Notes: a model not told the origin generated them from the letters alone. 54,657 nt of DNA from Nitrospinaceae bacterium (GCA_029261575.1 JAJDBD010000084.1:1-54657), one strand, 5' to 3'; counted from the stretch's first letter, positions 35,464 to 47,453 are shown. Made by a program: numbers and translations.

Positions 35464-36702
35464 TTATCCGACCAGTTGATGAACGATGGAAGCTCCCGCC
35501 AACCAGGTGCCGACCATGGAACCCAGATTCGCAAAGAAGAATACCAGGAACACGCGCACGACGCCGTTCTTCCACCACATTTTCCAATGAGTCAAATCGT
35601 CGCGCAGGGTTTCAAAATCGCCCACGCGGGGCTTTCGCAAATAGGACTCCACCAGACCCACAACGATCCCGGCGCTGATGGTCGGGTTGAGCGATGTGAT
35701 GGGCGCGGCGATGAACGCGGTGAGAATCGATAAGGGATGGGCGAAAGCGATCGCCGCTCCCAGGGCGCTCAACGTCCCGTTTACCAGCACCCAGGTCGCG
35801 AACAGGCTCCAACCCAGTTCGGGCGACTGGCGAAACCCGACATAGAACATGGACAAGATGAACAATCCGATCCCCCAGCCAAAATACAATCCTGCCCTGC
35901 TGGGCCGGGGTTTCTCATCCATTTCCTTCATCGCGTCTTCCTGCGGGGGGGAATCAAAAGCGGCCAGCATACCGTTCAAATGCCCGGCGCCCACAAGGGC
36001 GAGAATATTTTTTGGCGGATTCTCTGAATGGGCGAGTCCCACAAGCTTCCCGGTCATGTATTGGTCCCGCTCATCGATCAAAACTTTTTTCACGTCGGGC
36101 ATCATTTGACTGAATTCTTCGACCACTGAATGGAGCATGTCGCCGGTTTTAAGTTCCTCGATTTTTTCCTCGCTGATTTCCTCGCCGACAAAAATTCCCG
36201 CCACCAGGCCCGTGAACAGGCGCATCTTTTGCCAAAAGGTGATTTTATGCGTCATGCGTTGCAGGGTAACGCTGATGTTGCGGTCCACCACTTCCAGGCG
36301 AATATTTTTCTCGCTCGCCATTTCCACCGCCCGCGCCATTTCCTTCCCGGCCTCGACTCCCACTTTTTCCGCCAACCTTCGCTGGTAGGCAGAGAGAGCC
36401 ATGTTTACCAGGAGCATCCCGGCCTTTCTTTCGCGAAAAACCTGAAATATATCCAGGTTCTTCCAGCCATCCTTGTTGACCATATTTTCATAGCGCGCCT
36501 GGCACAATTCCACGGCGACGCAATCGAAATCGCCGGCGGAAATTTTTTCCTCGACCATCTCGACGCTCTTTTTGGAAACATGAGCGGTTCCAACCAGCGT
36601 TATTTTGGCGCCGTTGCAATGAATGGTACGGACCAGGTTGTCGGTTTCTTTGGTATCCACGGTTCCTCGTCCTTCGTTTGGCGTCGCGATTGAAAATTCC
36701 AA
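35464..36702 (-). CDS. TraB-family membrane protein (pheromone-shutdown-like)
   Basis: 412 residues. N-terminal TraB/GumN-like domain: NGAKITLVGTAHVSKKSVEMVEEKI, CVAVELCQARYENM and LVGAGHLNGML, with conserved Glu/His typical of this putative metalloprotease fold. About four membrane helices in the C-terminal 150 residues (GLYFGWGIGLFILSMFYVGF, ATWVLVNGTLSALGAAIAFA, ITSLNPTISAGIVVGLVE, VVRVFLVFFFANLGSMVG). TTG start at 36702, no clear ribosome site. Repeat copy B lies upstream and reads toward it. Confidence 0.85.
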   Translation of the reverse strand: MEFSIATPNEGRGTVDTKETDNLVRTIHCNGAKITLVGTAHVSKKSVEMVEEKISAGDFDCVAVELCQARYENMVNKDGWKNLDIFQVFRERKAGMLLVNMALSAYQRRLAEKVGVEAGKEMARAVEMASEKNIRLEVVDRNISVTLQRMTHKITFWQKMRLFTGLVAGIFVGEEISEEKIEELKTGDMLHSVVEEFSQMMPDVKKVLIDERDQYMTGKLVGLAHSENPPKNILALVGAGHLNGMLAAFDSPPQEDAMKEMDEKPRPSRAGLYFGWGIGLFILSMFYVGFRQSPELGWSLFATWVLVNGTLSALGAAIAFAHPLSILTAFIAAPITSLNPTISAGIVVGLVESYLRKPRVGDFETLRDDLTHWKMWWKNGVVRVFLVFFFANLGSMVGTWLAGASIVHQLVG

Positions 36703-36797
36703 AACAACTCAATGGACTCGCAAAGCCGCGGGGCGATGAGAACGAAGTTATTTGGGTTGGAGTTTTGGATGGAGGCTGAACGACCAATTTTTTCTTA

Positions 36798-36895
36798 GGG
36801 GTTCTCTAATGACTGAATATTTTCGCTTTTGGCAACTCGCTGGCCCTTATTTAATAAGGGCCGCTCACGGCCATGATCAATCATTAGAGGCGCCC
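36798..36895 (-). repeat. Interspersed intergenic repeat, copy B (best preserved)
   Basis: 98 bases bounded by 18-base imperfect terminal inverted repeats: GGGGTTCTCTAATGACTG at 36798-36815 and CAATCATTAGAGGCGCCC at 36878-36895 (14 of 18 paired). Read on the minus strand it has the same core as copies A and C: GGCCGTGAGCGGCC hairpin, CCCTTAT/ATAAGGG hairpin, then GCGAGTTGCC. It lies between the divergent traB-like gene and uvrB; in its own orientation it reads toward the traB-like start. Confidence 0.9.
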
Positions 36896-36965
36896 TTTAA
36901 AAACCGGCTCAAATAATTTACCATAGATTATAACATTTTTGAGAAGGATAATTCCCCCCGACGCC

Positions 36966-38957
36966 ATGCAAACTTTTAAGTTGATCGCTGATTTCAAACC
37001 CTCCGGAGACCAGCCCCGGGCCATTAGCGAGTTGACGGACGTCCTGCAAAAAAAGGGCGGACGTCAAACTCTGCTGGGAGTCACCGGGTCCGGCAAAACC
37101 TACACCATCGCCAACGTGGTGGAACGGATCCAGAAACCCACCCTGGTGATCGCCCACAATAAAACCCTGGCGGCGCAGTTGTACCAGGAGTTCAAGGCAT
37201 TTTTTCCGGAAAACGCCGTGGGTTACTTCGTTAGTTATTACGATTATTATCAGCCGGAGGCTTACCTCCCCCACACCGACACCTACATCGAAAAGGACTC
37301 TTCCATAAACGACGAGATCGACAAAATGCGGCATGCGGCGACCCACGCGCTCTTTGAACGACGCGACGCGATCATCGTCGCCAGCGTGTCCTGCATTTAC
37401 GGCCTGGGTTCCCCGGAAGCCTATCACGGCATGCTTTTATTTCTGGAGCGGGGAATGACTCTGGATCGGGACCGTGCCTTGAAGAAGCTGGTGGAGATTC
37501 AGTACAAGCGCAACGACGTGGACCTGCAACGCGGAACGTTTCGCGTGCGCGGCGACGTGGTGGAAATTTTGCCGGTGTACGAAAGGTACGAGGCCGTCCG
37601 TTTTGAGTTTTTTGGCGACCAGATCGAAAGCATCACCGCCTTCGATCCGCTGACGCGCGAAACGATTCGGGAGATCGACCGGATCGCTATTTATCCGGCG
37701 AGCCATTACGCTACGCCCAAATCGCAATTGAAAGCCGCAATCAAGGCCATCGAAGCGGAGATGAAGGAGCGCATCGCGGAGTTTCGTTCTCAAAATAAAT
37801 TAATAGAAGCGCAACGCATCGAACAGCGCACGCGGTTTGATATGGAGATGATCCGGGAAATCGGGTATTGCCAGGGGGTTGAAAATTATTCCCGCCATCT
37901 GATGGGGCGCGAACCCGGAACGTCGCCTCCGACGTTGCTGGATTATTTTCCCGACGACTTTCTTATGGTCGTCGACGAAAGCCACGCCACCATTCCTCAA
38001 ATGAACGGAATGTACAAAGGCGATTTTTCCAGAAAACAAAACCTGATCGAACATGGGTTCCGCCTGCCTTCCGCGTTGGACAACCGACCGCTCAAATTTG
38101 CCGAAATGGAAGAAAAAATGAAAACGGTTATTTATGTTTCCGCCACCCCGGCGGAATACGAAATCAACCTGTCCAACGGCGACGTGTCGGAGTTGATCGT
38201 TCGCCCCACCGGCTTGATCGACCCGGAAATCACCGTGAAACCCATCGCCGGGCAGGTGGACGATTTATATCATCAGATACTCGATGGAAAGGAAAGAAAC
38301 GAACGCACCCTGGTGACGACCCTGACCAAGAGGTTTTCCGAAGACCTGACGGAGCATTACCAGGAAATGGGGCTTCGGGTAAAATACCTTCACTCGGACA
38401 TTGAAACTCTGGAGCGCATTCAGATCATACGCGAATTGCGCCTGGGAGAATTCGACGCCTTGATTGGAATCAATTTATTGCGCGAAGGGCTGGACATTCC
38501 GGAAGTGTCGCTGGTGGCCATCCTCGATGCGGACAAGGAAGGTTTCCTGAGATCCACCACTTCGTTGATTCAAACGTCTGGGCGCGCCGCGCGCAACGCG
38601 GCCGGGAAAGTAATCATGTACGCCGACCGGATCACGAAATCCATGCAGGGGGCGATCGACGAGACCGGGCGCCGCCGGAAAATTCAGCTCGCGTACAACA
38701 AAAAACATGGGATCGTCCCCGCCAGTATTCTCAAATCCATTTCGGACGATTCCGCGTTTCCGGACAGGAAGGCGGAGGCTCTTCAGGTGCAGGAGGAAGA
38801 GGATGTTTACGAAACACGCGGCGAATTTAAAAAAGTCATCGCCCGGATGGAATCTCAAATGTACGTCCACGCCCGAAACCTGGAATTCGAGCAGGCGGCA
38901 AAATTGCGGGATAAAATCAAAACGCTCAAGGAAAGGGATCTGGAGCTTATCGCCTGA
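36966..38957 (+). CDS. uvrB: UvrB, excinuclease ABC subunit B
   Basis: 663 residues from ATG 36966, the usual [17 protein letters not shown] opening. Walker A GVTGSGKT, the beta-hairpin region [24 protein letters not shown]-like box [10 protein letters not shown], helicase motifs V-VI ([28 protein letters not shown]) and the C-terminal UVR motif ([15 protein letters not shown]). Nucleotide excision repair damage verification. Full length and intact. uvrA and uvrC are not in the window. Confidence 0.97.
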   Translation: MQTFKLIADFKPSGDQPRAISELTDVLQKKGGRQTLLGVTGSGKTYTIANVVERIQKPTLVIAHNKTLAAQLYQEFKAFFPENAVGYFVSYYDYYQPEAYLPHTDTYIEKDSSINDEIDKMRHAATHALFERRDAIIVASVSCIYGLGSPEAYHGMLLFLERGMTLDRDRALKKLVEIQYKRNDVDLQRGTFRVRGDVVEILPVYERYEAVRFEFFGDQIESITAFDPLTRETIREIDRIAIYPASHYATPKSQLKAAIKAIEAEMKERIAEFRSQNKLIEAQRIEQRTRFDMEMIREIGYCQGVENYSRHLMGREPGTSPPTLLDYFPDDFLMVVDESHATIPQMNGMYKGDFSRKQNLIEHGFRLPSALDNRPLKFAEMEEKMKTVIYVSATPAEYEINLSNGDVSELIVRPTGLIDPEITVKPIAGQVDDLYHQILDGKERNERTLVTTLTKRFSEDLTEHYQEMGLRVKYLHSDIETLERIQIIRELRLGEFDALIGINLLREGLDIPEVSLVAILDADKEGFLRSTTSLIQTSGRAARNAAGKVIMYADRITKSMQGAIDETGRRRKIQLAYNKKHGIVPASILKSISDDSAFPDRKAEALQVQEEEDVYETRGEFKKVIARMESQMYVHARNLEFEQAAKLRDKIKTLKERDLELIA

Positions 38958-38962
38958 GAAAT

Positions 38963-39604
38963 TTATCGTTTCCTGTTTCGGCGCTCGCCAACTCTCGACT
39001 CGATAAACTGATGCAGTGAATTTCGGTTGGATTCCGATATGCCGAGGATTTTAACGCCGGTGACATACGGTTCGTTGGCGCTCTTGGGGTTGTGTCGCAC
39101 GTTTTGAACCTGGCATTCCAGGCCCTCGACCGTTCCATGGATCAACGTAGCCTGCACCTTGATTTTCTTGAGTTTGGTCAACTGCTTTCCGTGGCTCAAC
39201 AGCAAACCCGAGGAGCTGATATCCCGGATGTTTCCATAGTCTTCTATATTGCCTTGCGGCGTTTCCAGGATGTAAGAAAATCTAAAGTTGGTTTTGAACC
39301 GACTGTATTTTCTCAGTTTATGAATTTCCACGTTCTTTGGAAATTCGATAACCATCAAAAGCACCACGTTGGGATAGATGACGATCACACTGGACTTAAA
39401 TTCTATATATTCGCCGTCGCGCACAAAGCTGACGATGATCCCGGTTTGCGGTATCACGCGGTAAGGTTCGCCGTTGACCTGGGGAGCTTCCAAAATCAGG
39501 TATTGTTTCGATCTCCACCCCAGAATCTGGAGGTTGAACTTTTCCCCCCGGATAGTCACGTTTAATTTTTGCCCCACAGAAATAGGGACGCCGTCGCTTA
39601 GCAT
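38963..39604 (-). CDS. PilZ-domain c-di-GMP binding protein (YcgR-like)
   Basis: 213 residues. N-terminal YcgR-N-like beta domain (GQKLNVTIRGEKFNLQILGW) and C-terminal PilZ domain (about 95-208) with the R-x3-R motif at Arg98-Arg102 (RKYSR) and D-x-S-x2-G at 128-133 (DISSSG), which bind cyclic di-GMP. Expected to couple c-di-GMP to flagellar motion or surface functions. Convergent with uvrB five bases away. An AT-rich promoter-like region lies at 39605-39660. Confidence 0.9.
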   Translation of the reverse strand: MLSDGVPISVGQKLNVTIRGEKFNLQILGWRSKQYLILEAPQVNGEPYRVIPQTGIIVSFVRDGEYIEFKSSVIVIYPNVVLLMVIEFPKNVEIHKLRKYSRFKTNFRFSYILETPQGNIEDYGNIRDISSSGLLLSHGKQLTKLKKIKVQATLIHGTVEGLECQVQNVRHNPKSANEPYVTGVKILGISESNRNSLHQFIESRVGERRNRKR

Positions 39605-39689
39605 AAATTTATATAAATAGAGTTTTAGGTTATTTTAAAATTATAATAAAAATCTTCGTTTAACTTGTCAATTCAATAGCGGGTCACGG

Positions 39690-41567
39690 CTATCCAGTCG
39701 CCCCTTTATCTACCTCTACGGCAGAGTCGTCGCGTGGGTATAATTTAAAATAGGTTTGGATGACTTTTTTTGCTATGGGAGCCGCAACGGCTCCGCCGTG
39801 TCCGCCGTGTTCCACGATAACGGAGACGGCAATCTCGGGTCGTTCATAGGGAGCGAACGCCACAAACCAGGCATGATCCCGGAATTTATAAGGTATCTCG
39901 TCGTCCTTGCCCTGTTCGTCGTCGGTTTTCATTCGGACCACCTGCGCGGTTCCGGTTTTCCCGGAAATTTTTATATTTTTCATGCGCGCCCTCCATCCGG
40001 TGCCGTGTTTGTCATTGACGACGCCCAGCAACGCGCGGCGAATTAACTCAAGCGAATCTTTATTTAAACCCGCCGGCGTTTCCGCCTGGGGGAGGGCTTT
40101 AACGTCGCCCTGCGCTTTAAAAGTGTCCGCGCGCTTGACCAAAACTGGTTGAATTCGCCTACCGCCGTTGGCCACCATGGAAATCATCGTCGCCTGCTGT
40201 ATCGGGGTCACGGTGTTAAACCCCTGCCCAATGGAGGCGGAAATGGTTTCGCCCTTCAGCCAGGGTTGGCGCTTCGTCCGGAGTTTCCATTGAGAGGTGG
40301 GTATCAAACCCCGTTTTTCGCCCAATAACTTGACTCCGGTTTTCTTTCCCAACCCAAACATGGCGGCATAACGCGCGATCGCGTCGACGCCCAATCGGTT
40401 TCCCACATTATAAAAAAAGACGTCGCAGGATTGAACCAAAGCGTCATGAAGATTGACCCGCCCGTGACCGGCCTTTTTCCAGCACCGATAGGTTCCTCGT
40501 CCCAGTTTGAAATATCCTGGACAATTTATGGTCGTCTCCGGCACGATCAGCTTTTCCTCCAGCGCGGCATAGGCCGTCACTATCTTATAAGTCGACGCCG
40601 GCGGATATTGACCGTCGATGGCTCTGTTCTGCAACGGGTGGAACGCGTCGGTTTGCAATTTGCGCCAATTGTTTCGAGAGATTCCCGCGGCAAACAAATT
40701 CGGGTTGAAAGAAGGTTGGCCGGTCATGGCGATGATCTCGCCCGTTTGCGGATTCATGACCACCGCCGCCCCGGCGAAGGGGTCGTCGCCTTCGGCCCGC
40801 ATCAGGTTCTCCAGCGTTTTTTGTATCCGCAAATCCAGCGCCAGCGTCAGGTCTCCGCCGCTTTTGGGAGGCAGTTCCCGCAATACCCGAAGCTCCCGCC
40901 CGGCAACGTCCACCTCTATTTCCTTGTATCCCTTCTCTCCCCGTAAATAAGACTCGAATATCTTTTCCAAACCGCTTTTACCCACCAGGTCTCCCTGGCT
41001 GTATCCCGATCGCGGTTTCGCCTGCAAGGTCGCTTTGGAAATTTCTCCCAGATAGCCCAGGGCGTGCGCGCTTAAATGATCGTGGACGTAATTTCTCAAG
41101 GGTTCCACAAGCAGATGGACTCCGGGCAACATCCGGCTGTTCTCCTCCACAAACGCCACTTGCTCCCGACTGATATCGGCTTTGATCAGGGCGCTGTCAA
41201 AAGATTGGATGCTTTTGATCGAAGCGAAAACCTTGCGGGAATCAATTGCAATTTTTTTGGATAAAAATTTCAGCGTTTCGGAAACATTCCGGGCGTCTTC
41301 GGGTATGAGGTACAGGTTAAACGAAGGGCGGATCCCCACCAGCGCCTCTCCGTTCCTGTCAAAAATTTTTCCGCGATACGGCGGAAGGGGGATTTTCCTG
41401 ATTCGATTATTTTCGGAAAGCGTTTGAAGTTCTTCGACCTTGAGGATTTGCAAATACCAAAGGCGCATCCCCAAAATCAAAAAGCAAAAAATCGCCACGC
41501 GGGAATAAAATTTAATTTTTTTCCGAACGGACTCCGAAACGTCCGTGCGAACGTCGAATATACTCAT
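39690..41567 (-). CDS. mrdA: Penicillin-binding protein 2 (MrdA)
   Basis: 625 residues from ATG 41567 (MSIFDVRTDVSESV), which overlaps the mreD stop by four bases. One N-terminal membrane helix (FYSRVAIFCFLILGMRLWYLQIL), dimerisation domain, then transpeptidase with STYK Ser325, SCD and KTGTAQ motifs. Elongation-specific peptidoglycan transpeptidase that works with MreBCD. The SxN motif reads Ser-Cys-Asp as in many PBP2s. rodA is not in the window. Confidence 0.95.
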   Translation of the reverse strand: MSIFDVRTDVSESVRKKIKFYSRVAIFCFLILGMRLWYLQILKVEELQTLSENNRIRKIPLPPYRGKIFDRNGEALVGIRPSFNLYLIPEDARNVSETLKFLSKKIAIDSRKVFASIKSIQSFDSALIKADISREQVAFVEENSRMLPGVHLLVEPLRNYVHDHLSAHALGYLGEISKATLQAKPRSGYSQGDLVGKSGLEKIFESYLRGEKGYKEIEVDVAGRELRVLRELPPKSGGDLTLALDLRIQKTLENLMRAEGDDPFAGAAVVMNPQTGEIIAMTGQPSFNPNLFAAGISRNNWRKLQTDAFHPLQNRAIDGQYPPASTYKIVTAYAALEEKLIVPETTINCPGYFKLGRGTYRCWKKAGHGRVNLHDALVQSCDVFFYNVGNRLGVDAIARYAAMFGLGKKTGVKLLGEKRGLIPTSQWKLRTKRQPWLKGETISASIGQGFNTVTPIQQATMISMVANGGRRIQPVLVKRADTFKAQGDVKALPQAETPAGLNKDSLELIRRALLGVVNDKHGTGWRARMKNIKISGKTGTAQVVRMKTDDEQGKDDEIPYKFRDHAWFVAFAPYERPEIAVSVIVEHGGHGGAVAAPIAKKVIQTYFKLYPRDDSAVEVDKGATG

Positions 41568-42079
41568 AGAGAACGAAAGGCCGGGCGCTGAAATTTTCTT
41601 TCTATAAAATCGTTGAACCGGTCGAAAACCCAAAAGAAAAGTGGACCCAATACGGCGGTATACAAAGACGCGCCCAGAAAGGAAGGTATCAGGTTGATGG
41701 CCGCGCCTTCTTTTAAAAAGAGCATGGTCCAGACGCCGTAAAATAGCAGGCAATTAAACAGGGAGGCGAGAAATAAAAACACGCAGATCGGGATCCAGCC
41801 TTCGACCATAATTTTATTCCTGAGGGCGGAGAAATACAGGCCAACCAAACCTTTGGACAAGGAGTTGACTCCCAACAACCCGCCGGAAAGGCTGTCCTGG
41901 GCCAGTCCGGAAAGAAACCCCATGCCCACTCCCGCGTTTCCGGAAAAGCGGATACCCGCGTACATGGAAAAAATCAACACAAGATCCGGCTGAACGCCTC
42001 CCAGGGAAAACCGGTAAAGAAAGGAGGTCTGAAAAGCGAGCAATAATAATAAACTTATGAAATTTAGAAAATAAATCAT
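41564..42079 (-). CDS. mreD: MreD, rod shape-determining membrane protein
   Basis: About 171 residues from ATG 42079 (MIYFLNFISLLLLLAF), one base after the mreC stop; a longer frame would run into mreC. Five or so membrane helices and the MreD-type GVQPDLVLIFSMYAGI and FLSGLAQDSLSGGLLGVNSL segments. Part of the elongasome. Four-base overlap with mrdA downstream. Confidence 0.92.
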   Translation of the reverse strand: MIYFLNFISLLLLLAFQTSFLYRFSLGGVQPDLVLIFSMYAGIRFSGNAGVGMGFLSGLAQDSLSGGLLGVNSLSKGLVGLYFSALRNKIMVEGWIPICVFLFLASLFNCLLFYGVWTMLFLKEGAAINLIPSFLGASLYTAVLGPLFFWVFDRFNDFIERKFQRPAFRSL

Positions 42080-42080
42080 T

Positions 42081-42896
42081 TTAAGAGGTGAGAATGAGAA
42101 CCTCCTCCAGGCGGGAAAGATCGACCTCCGGCGCAACGTCGATTTCCTGAAAAAGCCCCTGCTGTTTCTTTTTAACCCGCGTCACCGTTCCCAACAATAA
42201 ACCCTTGGGAAACACTCCTCCCATTCCTGAGGAAAGAACCTTGTCGCCCTCTTTGACCTCGGCGTTTATGGGAACGTATTTCATTTTACACCGGTTGTCT
42301 CCGGTTCCAACCACCACGCCGGGACTGCGCGTATCCCGGATCAAGGCGTCGACGGCGCTGCGGCTGTCCGTAATCAACAAAACTTTGGACGTGTTCCCCG
42401 ACGCCTGAATCACATGGCCCACCACGCCTTCTTTTAAAACCACCGCCAGGTTCTCCCGCACTCCCTGATTCAATCCCTTATCGATAAAAATTGTTTTGGA
42501 CCACTGGGTGGCGTCCCTGCCAATGACAGAAGCCAGCAGATAGCTTTCCTCCCGGCGCTGGCCGTAATCCAACAAACGATCCACCCGGGCGCGCAGGCGA
42601 AGTTTTTCCTGAAGATCGTTGTTTTGATTTTTCAGGTTCTGGACTTCTCCTTTGAGTTTCTTGTTTTCTTCTGCGGTATCGACCAAAAAAAGGTAGGCCT
42701 GAACGGTTCCGGTAATGGAATTGGTCGTTTGAACGATCAGGTTCTGGACGGGAGCTACCAACCAGACAAACAAGGGTTCCAGGATATCCGACCCTTTTTT
42801 GGATTTCAGGTTGATCGTGATCAGACTGAAGGAGACGAGGACGATGGCAAAGAGCGCGACAAGACGGCTTTTATTTTTGGAGCCCCGATTGGCCAC
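42081..42896 (-). CDS. mreC: MreC, rod shape-determining protein
   Basis: 271 residues. One N-terminal membrane helix (LVALFAIVLVSFSLITI), a coiled-coil (about 73-105: DTAEENKKLKGEVQNLKNQN), then the periplasmic beta-barrel pair with SYLLASVIGRDATQWSKTIFIDKG and GVVGHVIQASGNTSKVLLITD. Organises PBP2 and MreD in the periplasm. Three bases after mreB. Confidence 0.94.
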   Translation of the reverse strand: MANRGSKNKSRLVALFAIVLVSFSLITINLKSKKGSDILEPLFVWLVAPVQNLIVQTTNSITGTVQAYLFLVDTAEENKKLKGEVQNLKNQNNDLQEKLRLRARVDRLLDYGQRREESYLLASVIGRDATQWSKTIFIDKGLNQGVRENLAVVLKEGVVGHVIQASGNTSKVLLITDSRSAVDALIRDTRSPGVVVGTGDNRCKMKYVPINAEVKEGDKVLSSGMGGVFPKGLLLGTVTRVKKKQQGLFQEIDVAPEVDLSRLEEVLILTS

Positions 42897-42899
42897 GGT

Positions 42900-44125
<1,226 letters not shown>

Positions 44126-46069
44126 ATGCTCAATCTGGTTAGACAACACGCCGATTCCTGGCTGATCAAGGGAATTTTATGGGGCATCGTTTTTGCCTTT
44201 GTAGGAACCATTTTTTATTCCTGGGGAATGGGCGGTTCCTCTCGTCTCACGGGCGGGGTTGTTGCCACTGTAGAAGGACAAAATATCACCCAAAGCGAAT
44301 ACGATAAAACCTTCGACAAACTGATTGAATTTTATCGCGAACAATTTCAGTCCCGCTTCTCCGAAGATCTCATCCGTCGCCTGGATTTAAAACGCAACGC
44401 CATCGACGCCTTGATCCAGAAAAAGCTACTGATCATGGAGGCGGACAAATTAAATATTAAGGTGAGCGACAAGGAATTGACTGAAAGAATCAAAAGCCTG
44501 CCTTCATTTCAAAAAGACGGCCAATTCAGTTCCGCCTTCTACAAGAACTTCCTTAAATTCCAGAGAATGACTCCGCGGGAGTTTGAAAACAGCCAGCGCG
44601 AATCCTTGCTCCTGGATAAAATTGAACGCCTGGTTAGAGGCAGCGTGGCGGTTTCCGATTCAGAAGTTTCCAACGCTTTTCAAAGAGAAGAGGAAAAAAT
44701 CAAAATCGACTACGTCGTGTTTCTCGAGGATCACTTTAAAGACGGCGCCGAGCCGACGAAAAAGGAACTTGAGGAATATTACGAAAAAAACAAAAAGCAA
44801 TACGAGGTTGCCGAGCAAATTAACGTGCAATACGTAAAGATAAACGCAAAGGATTTTGAGTCGGGAGTGGAACCGCAGGAAGATGAAATCAAGGAATATT
44901 ACAATCTGCGGCAATCGCAATTTGAAATGAAAAAACGGTTCAAGGCGCACCACATCCTTTACCAGATCGATTCTCCGGCGCCGGACCCGGAAGCTACGGA
45001 TAAGGAAAGGGAAGCAAAAGCCAAGGAAGCCGAGGAAGCCGCCAGGTTAAAAGCGCGGGAAGGTTTGAAAAAAATCAAATCCGGAAATATCTCGTTCGAG
45101 GATTTGGCCAAGGAGGCTTCGGACGATACATCCTCGGGCGCCCAGGGCGGCGATCTGGGGCAATTTTCAAAAGGGACCATGGTCCCCGAATTTGAAGCGG
45201 CTTTGGAAAAACTCAAACCCGGCAAGATCGGCGATTTAGTAAAAACTCCGTTTGGAATCCATATCCTGCGTCTGGACGAGGTGAAAGAGGCGCGCCTGAA
45301 ACCCCTGTCAGAGGTCGAGAAAGAAGTCGTCCAGTCCCTCAAGGAAACCAAATCCAAACAGAAAATGCGCCGCATGGCAAAACGCATTTATAAATCCGCC
45401 TCAACAAATCAAAACCTCGAGGGCGCCGCAAAAGAGGAAAACCTGGAAATCAAGACGACTGGATTTTTCTCGGACGATCAAAGAAACATCGAAGATATTG
45501 GAATCGCTCCCAAGTTTTACGACTCAGCTTTTTCGTTGCCAGAAAACAAGGTGAGCGCTCCCATTCACACCGAGAGCGTTTCTTTCGTTCTTAAGTTGAT
45601 CGGTCGAAATAAATCCTACGTCCCCGAACTGTCGGACGTAATTAAAGACGCGACCCAGGGCCTCCGCCAAGACAAAAACAAAGCGTTCACAAAAAATAAA
45701 TTTGCGGAGCTGGAAAAATCGTTTCTGGAGAAAAAGGATTTGGAAAAAATCGGCAAGGACCACGGTCTCGAACTAAAACACACGGTCTATTTCAATAGGG
45801 ACGATTCCATCCCAGGGGTGGGCAACCTGAAAGAGCTAAAGGAAAAGACGTTTCCGTTAGCGAAAGACGGTGTGGGAGGCGTTTTCGTGAGAAACAGATA
45901 TTATTTCTTTCAGTTAAAGGATCGGTTGAGTCCTAAAGAACCGACGGAAACCCAGAAAAAAGAAATTTACTCCCGTTTAAAAAATCAAAAAGGCCAGACC
46001 TTTTTCCTGGACTGGACCAAAAACATTCAGGATCGGGCCAATGTCAAAATAGACAAAACCCTCCTTTGA
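44126..46069 (+). CDS. ppiD: PpiD-like periplasmic foldase (SurA-N/parvulin)
   Basis: 647 residues. N-terminal membrane anchor (SWLIKGILWGIVFAFVGTIFYSW), SurA_N-like helical chaperone region (about 40-190), one parvulin domain with FKAHHILYQI and the GGDLGQFSKGTMVPEFEAAL ... TPFGIHILRLDEV signature, and a long C-terminal chaperone part. Peptidyl-prolyl isomerase and chaperone for outer-membrane protein traffic. A charged insert (DPEATDKEREAKAKEAEEAARL) sits inside the parvulin domain. Overall layout matches PpiD rather than SurA because of the anchor. Confidence 0.9.
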   Translation: MLNLVRQHADSWLIKGILWGIVFAFVGTIFYSWGMGGSSRLTGGVVATVEGQNITQSEYDKTFDKLIEFYREQFQSRFSEDLIRRLDLKRNAIDALIQKKLLIMEADKLNIKVSDKELTERIKSLPSFQKDGQFSSAFYKNFLKFQRMTPREFENSQRESLLLDKIERLVRGSVAVSDSEVSNAFQREEEKIKIDYVVFLEDHFKDGAEPTKKELEEYYEKNKKQYEVAEQINVQYVKINAKDFESGVEPQEDEIKEYYNLRQSQFEMKKRFKAHHILYQIDSPAPDPEATDKEREAKAKEAEEAARLKAREGLKKIKSGNISFEDLAKEASDDTSSGAQGGDLGQFSKGTMVPEFEAALEKLKPGKIGDLVKTPFGIHILRLDEVKEARLKPLSEVEKEVVQSLKETKSKQKMRRMAKRIYKSASTNQNLEGAAKEENLEIKTTGFFSDDQRNIEDIGIAPKFYDSAFSLPENKVSAPIHTESVSFVLKLIGRNKSYVPELSDVIKDATQGLRQDKNKAFTKNKFAELEKSFLEKKDLEKIGKDHGLELKHTVYFNRDDSIPGVGNLKELKEKTFPLAKDGVGGVFVRNRYYFFQLKDRLSPKEPTETQKKEIYSRLKNQKGQTFFLDWTKNIQDRANVKIDKTLL

Positions 46070-46081
46070 CAATTTTCCTTA

Positions 46082-47449
46082 TCAACTTTTCTCATACAGG
46101 CGGTTGATTTCCAAAATCCGATCCGTCAGGGTTTCTATGTCGGAGGCGATCACCCGGACCATCTCTTCCTTTCCCATCCCGCCCAGATCGTAAATAATAT
46201 CGGGCACGTATCCGGCTTTGCGGATGGCGTTAGCCGTGCCCCACTCCAAAGTCGACCCTTCTTTTTCTTTAATTTGTCTCGGCTCCGCCGCCCGATCAAA
46301 CGAGCCGACGCTCAATTTCAGTTTTCGGCATATTTTCAATATTTTTTCGTCGCATTTGATATTCATCACCGCGCGCTTTTCCGGATCAAAGTTCATCGTC
46401 GTTAAAACGATGTCCGCCACGTGCCTGGAGGCGCCGAATCGCGGCGCGTCCAAAGTCACGATATCGCGACCACTTTTGATTATTCTGCCGGGAATTCCAA
46501 GAACGTCGTCCCTGTTTTGGGCGTTCTCAAGTCCCACGGCCAAGTTGGATTGCACTTCGGGGACGAGTCCGCCCACCCTGCCCGCTTTCAATTTCTCCAG
46601 GGCCAGCGATACCCTGTGAAACAAATCCCATCGGTCGGCCTCCCGGTACAGTCCGGCGAGCGGATGAACGCTCGGCGCGCCTTTCCCATCCGCCAGACTG
46701 CACTGGATTGCGTCCTGAATAAATTCCTTCGCCCGGCAAACGGCGTCGGACAATTTGTCTCCCCGCGCCAATCCACCGGCAATGGCGGCGGAAAGAACGC
46801 ACCCGGTGCCATGACGGTCCCCGCCGCCAAGCCGCGCCGACTTTAAAATTTCCGCTTTTTTGCCGTCGAAGAAAAAATCGTCCGGATTTCCTTTGGCATG
46901 CCCGCCCTTGATCAATACGCTCTTAACGCCGGTTTTAAGAATTATTTTCGCGGCTTTCAAATAATCCCCTTGCGCTTGGATGCGAATACCGGACAGCATT
47001 TCCGCCTCGTATAGATTGGGAGTAACCAACACGGCAAGCGGAAGCAGGTCTTCCTTAAGCCTCTCCACCCCACCCCGGCTCAACAATCTTTTCCTCGAGG
47101 AAGAAAAAATCACGGGATCGACAACCAGGTTCTTCACTCTGGCTTTTTTCAATATCCGGGCGGCGCTCTGGACCACCGATTCATTGCCCAGCATTCCGGT
47201 CTTTACGGCGCCGGGTTTTCCGTCGGCAAACACAGCGTTCATCTGGCTCTCGACCACCTCTGTGGGCAAATCAAACGAGTCCTGAACGCCCATGGAGTTT
47301 TGCGAAGTGACCGAAGCGATAACGGATTTGCCCATAACTCTTAAGGCGGAAAATGTTTTTAAATCCGCCTGGATTCCCGCGCCGCCGCCGGAATCGGATC
47401 CGGCAATGGTCAATGCAATCGGGAGGGTTGGTTTGTTTTTAGTTTTCAC
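46082..47449 (-). CDS. thiDN: ThiD-ThiN fusion: HMP(-P) kinase / ThiN-type thiamine-phosphate synthase
   Basis: 455 residues. Residues 1-260 are Thi[70 protein letters not shown] with the anion hole. From about 275 the ThiN domain follows: [47 protein letters not shown] and [23 protein letters not shown]. ThiN replaces ThiE in many archaea and in some bacteria, so this single enzyme could phosphorylate HMP-P and join it to the thiazole. Same strand as, and five bases after, a methyltransferase gene. Confidence 0.93.
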   Translation of the reverse strand: MKTKNKPTLPIALTIAGSDSGGGAGIQADLKTFSALRVMGKSVIASVTSQNSMGVQDSFDLPTEVVESQMNAVFADGKPGAVKTGMLGNESVVQSAARILKKARVKNLVVDPVIFSSSRKRLLSRGGVERLKEDLLPLAVLVTPNLYEAEMLSGIRIQAQGDYLKAAKIILKTGVKSVLIKGGHAKGNPDDFFFDGKKAEILKSARLGGGDRHGTGCVLSAAIAGGLARGDKLSDAVCRAKEFIQDAIQCSLADGKGAPSVHPLAGLYREADRWDLFHRVSLALEKLKAGRVGGLVPEVQSNLAVGLENAQNRDDVLGIPGRIIKSGRDIVTLDAPRFGASRHVADIVLTTMNFDPEKRAVMNIKCDEKILKICRKLKLSVGSFDRAAEPRQIKEKEGSTLEWGTANAIRKAGYVPDIIYDLGGMGKEEMVRVIASDIETLTDRILEINRLYEKS

Positions 47450-47453
47450 TTCT

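Noticed and set aside
41568-41753. N-terminal extension of mrdA
   Set aside because: It overlaps mreD and is unlike PBP2; ATG 41567 in an ATGA overlap is the natural start.
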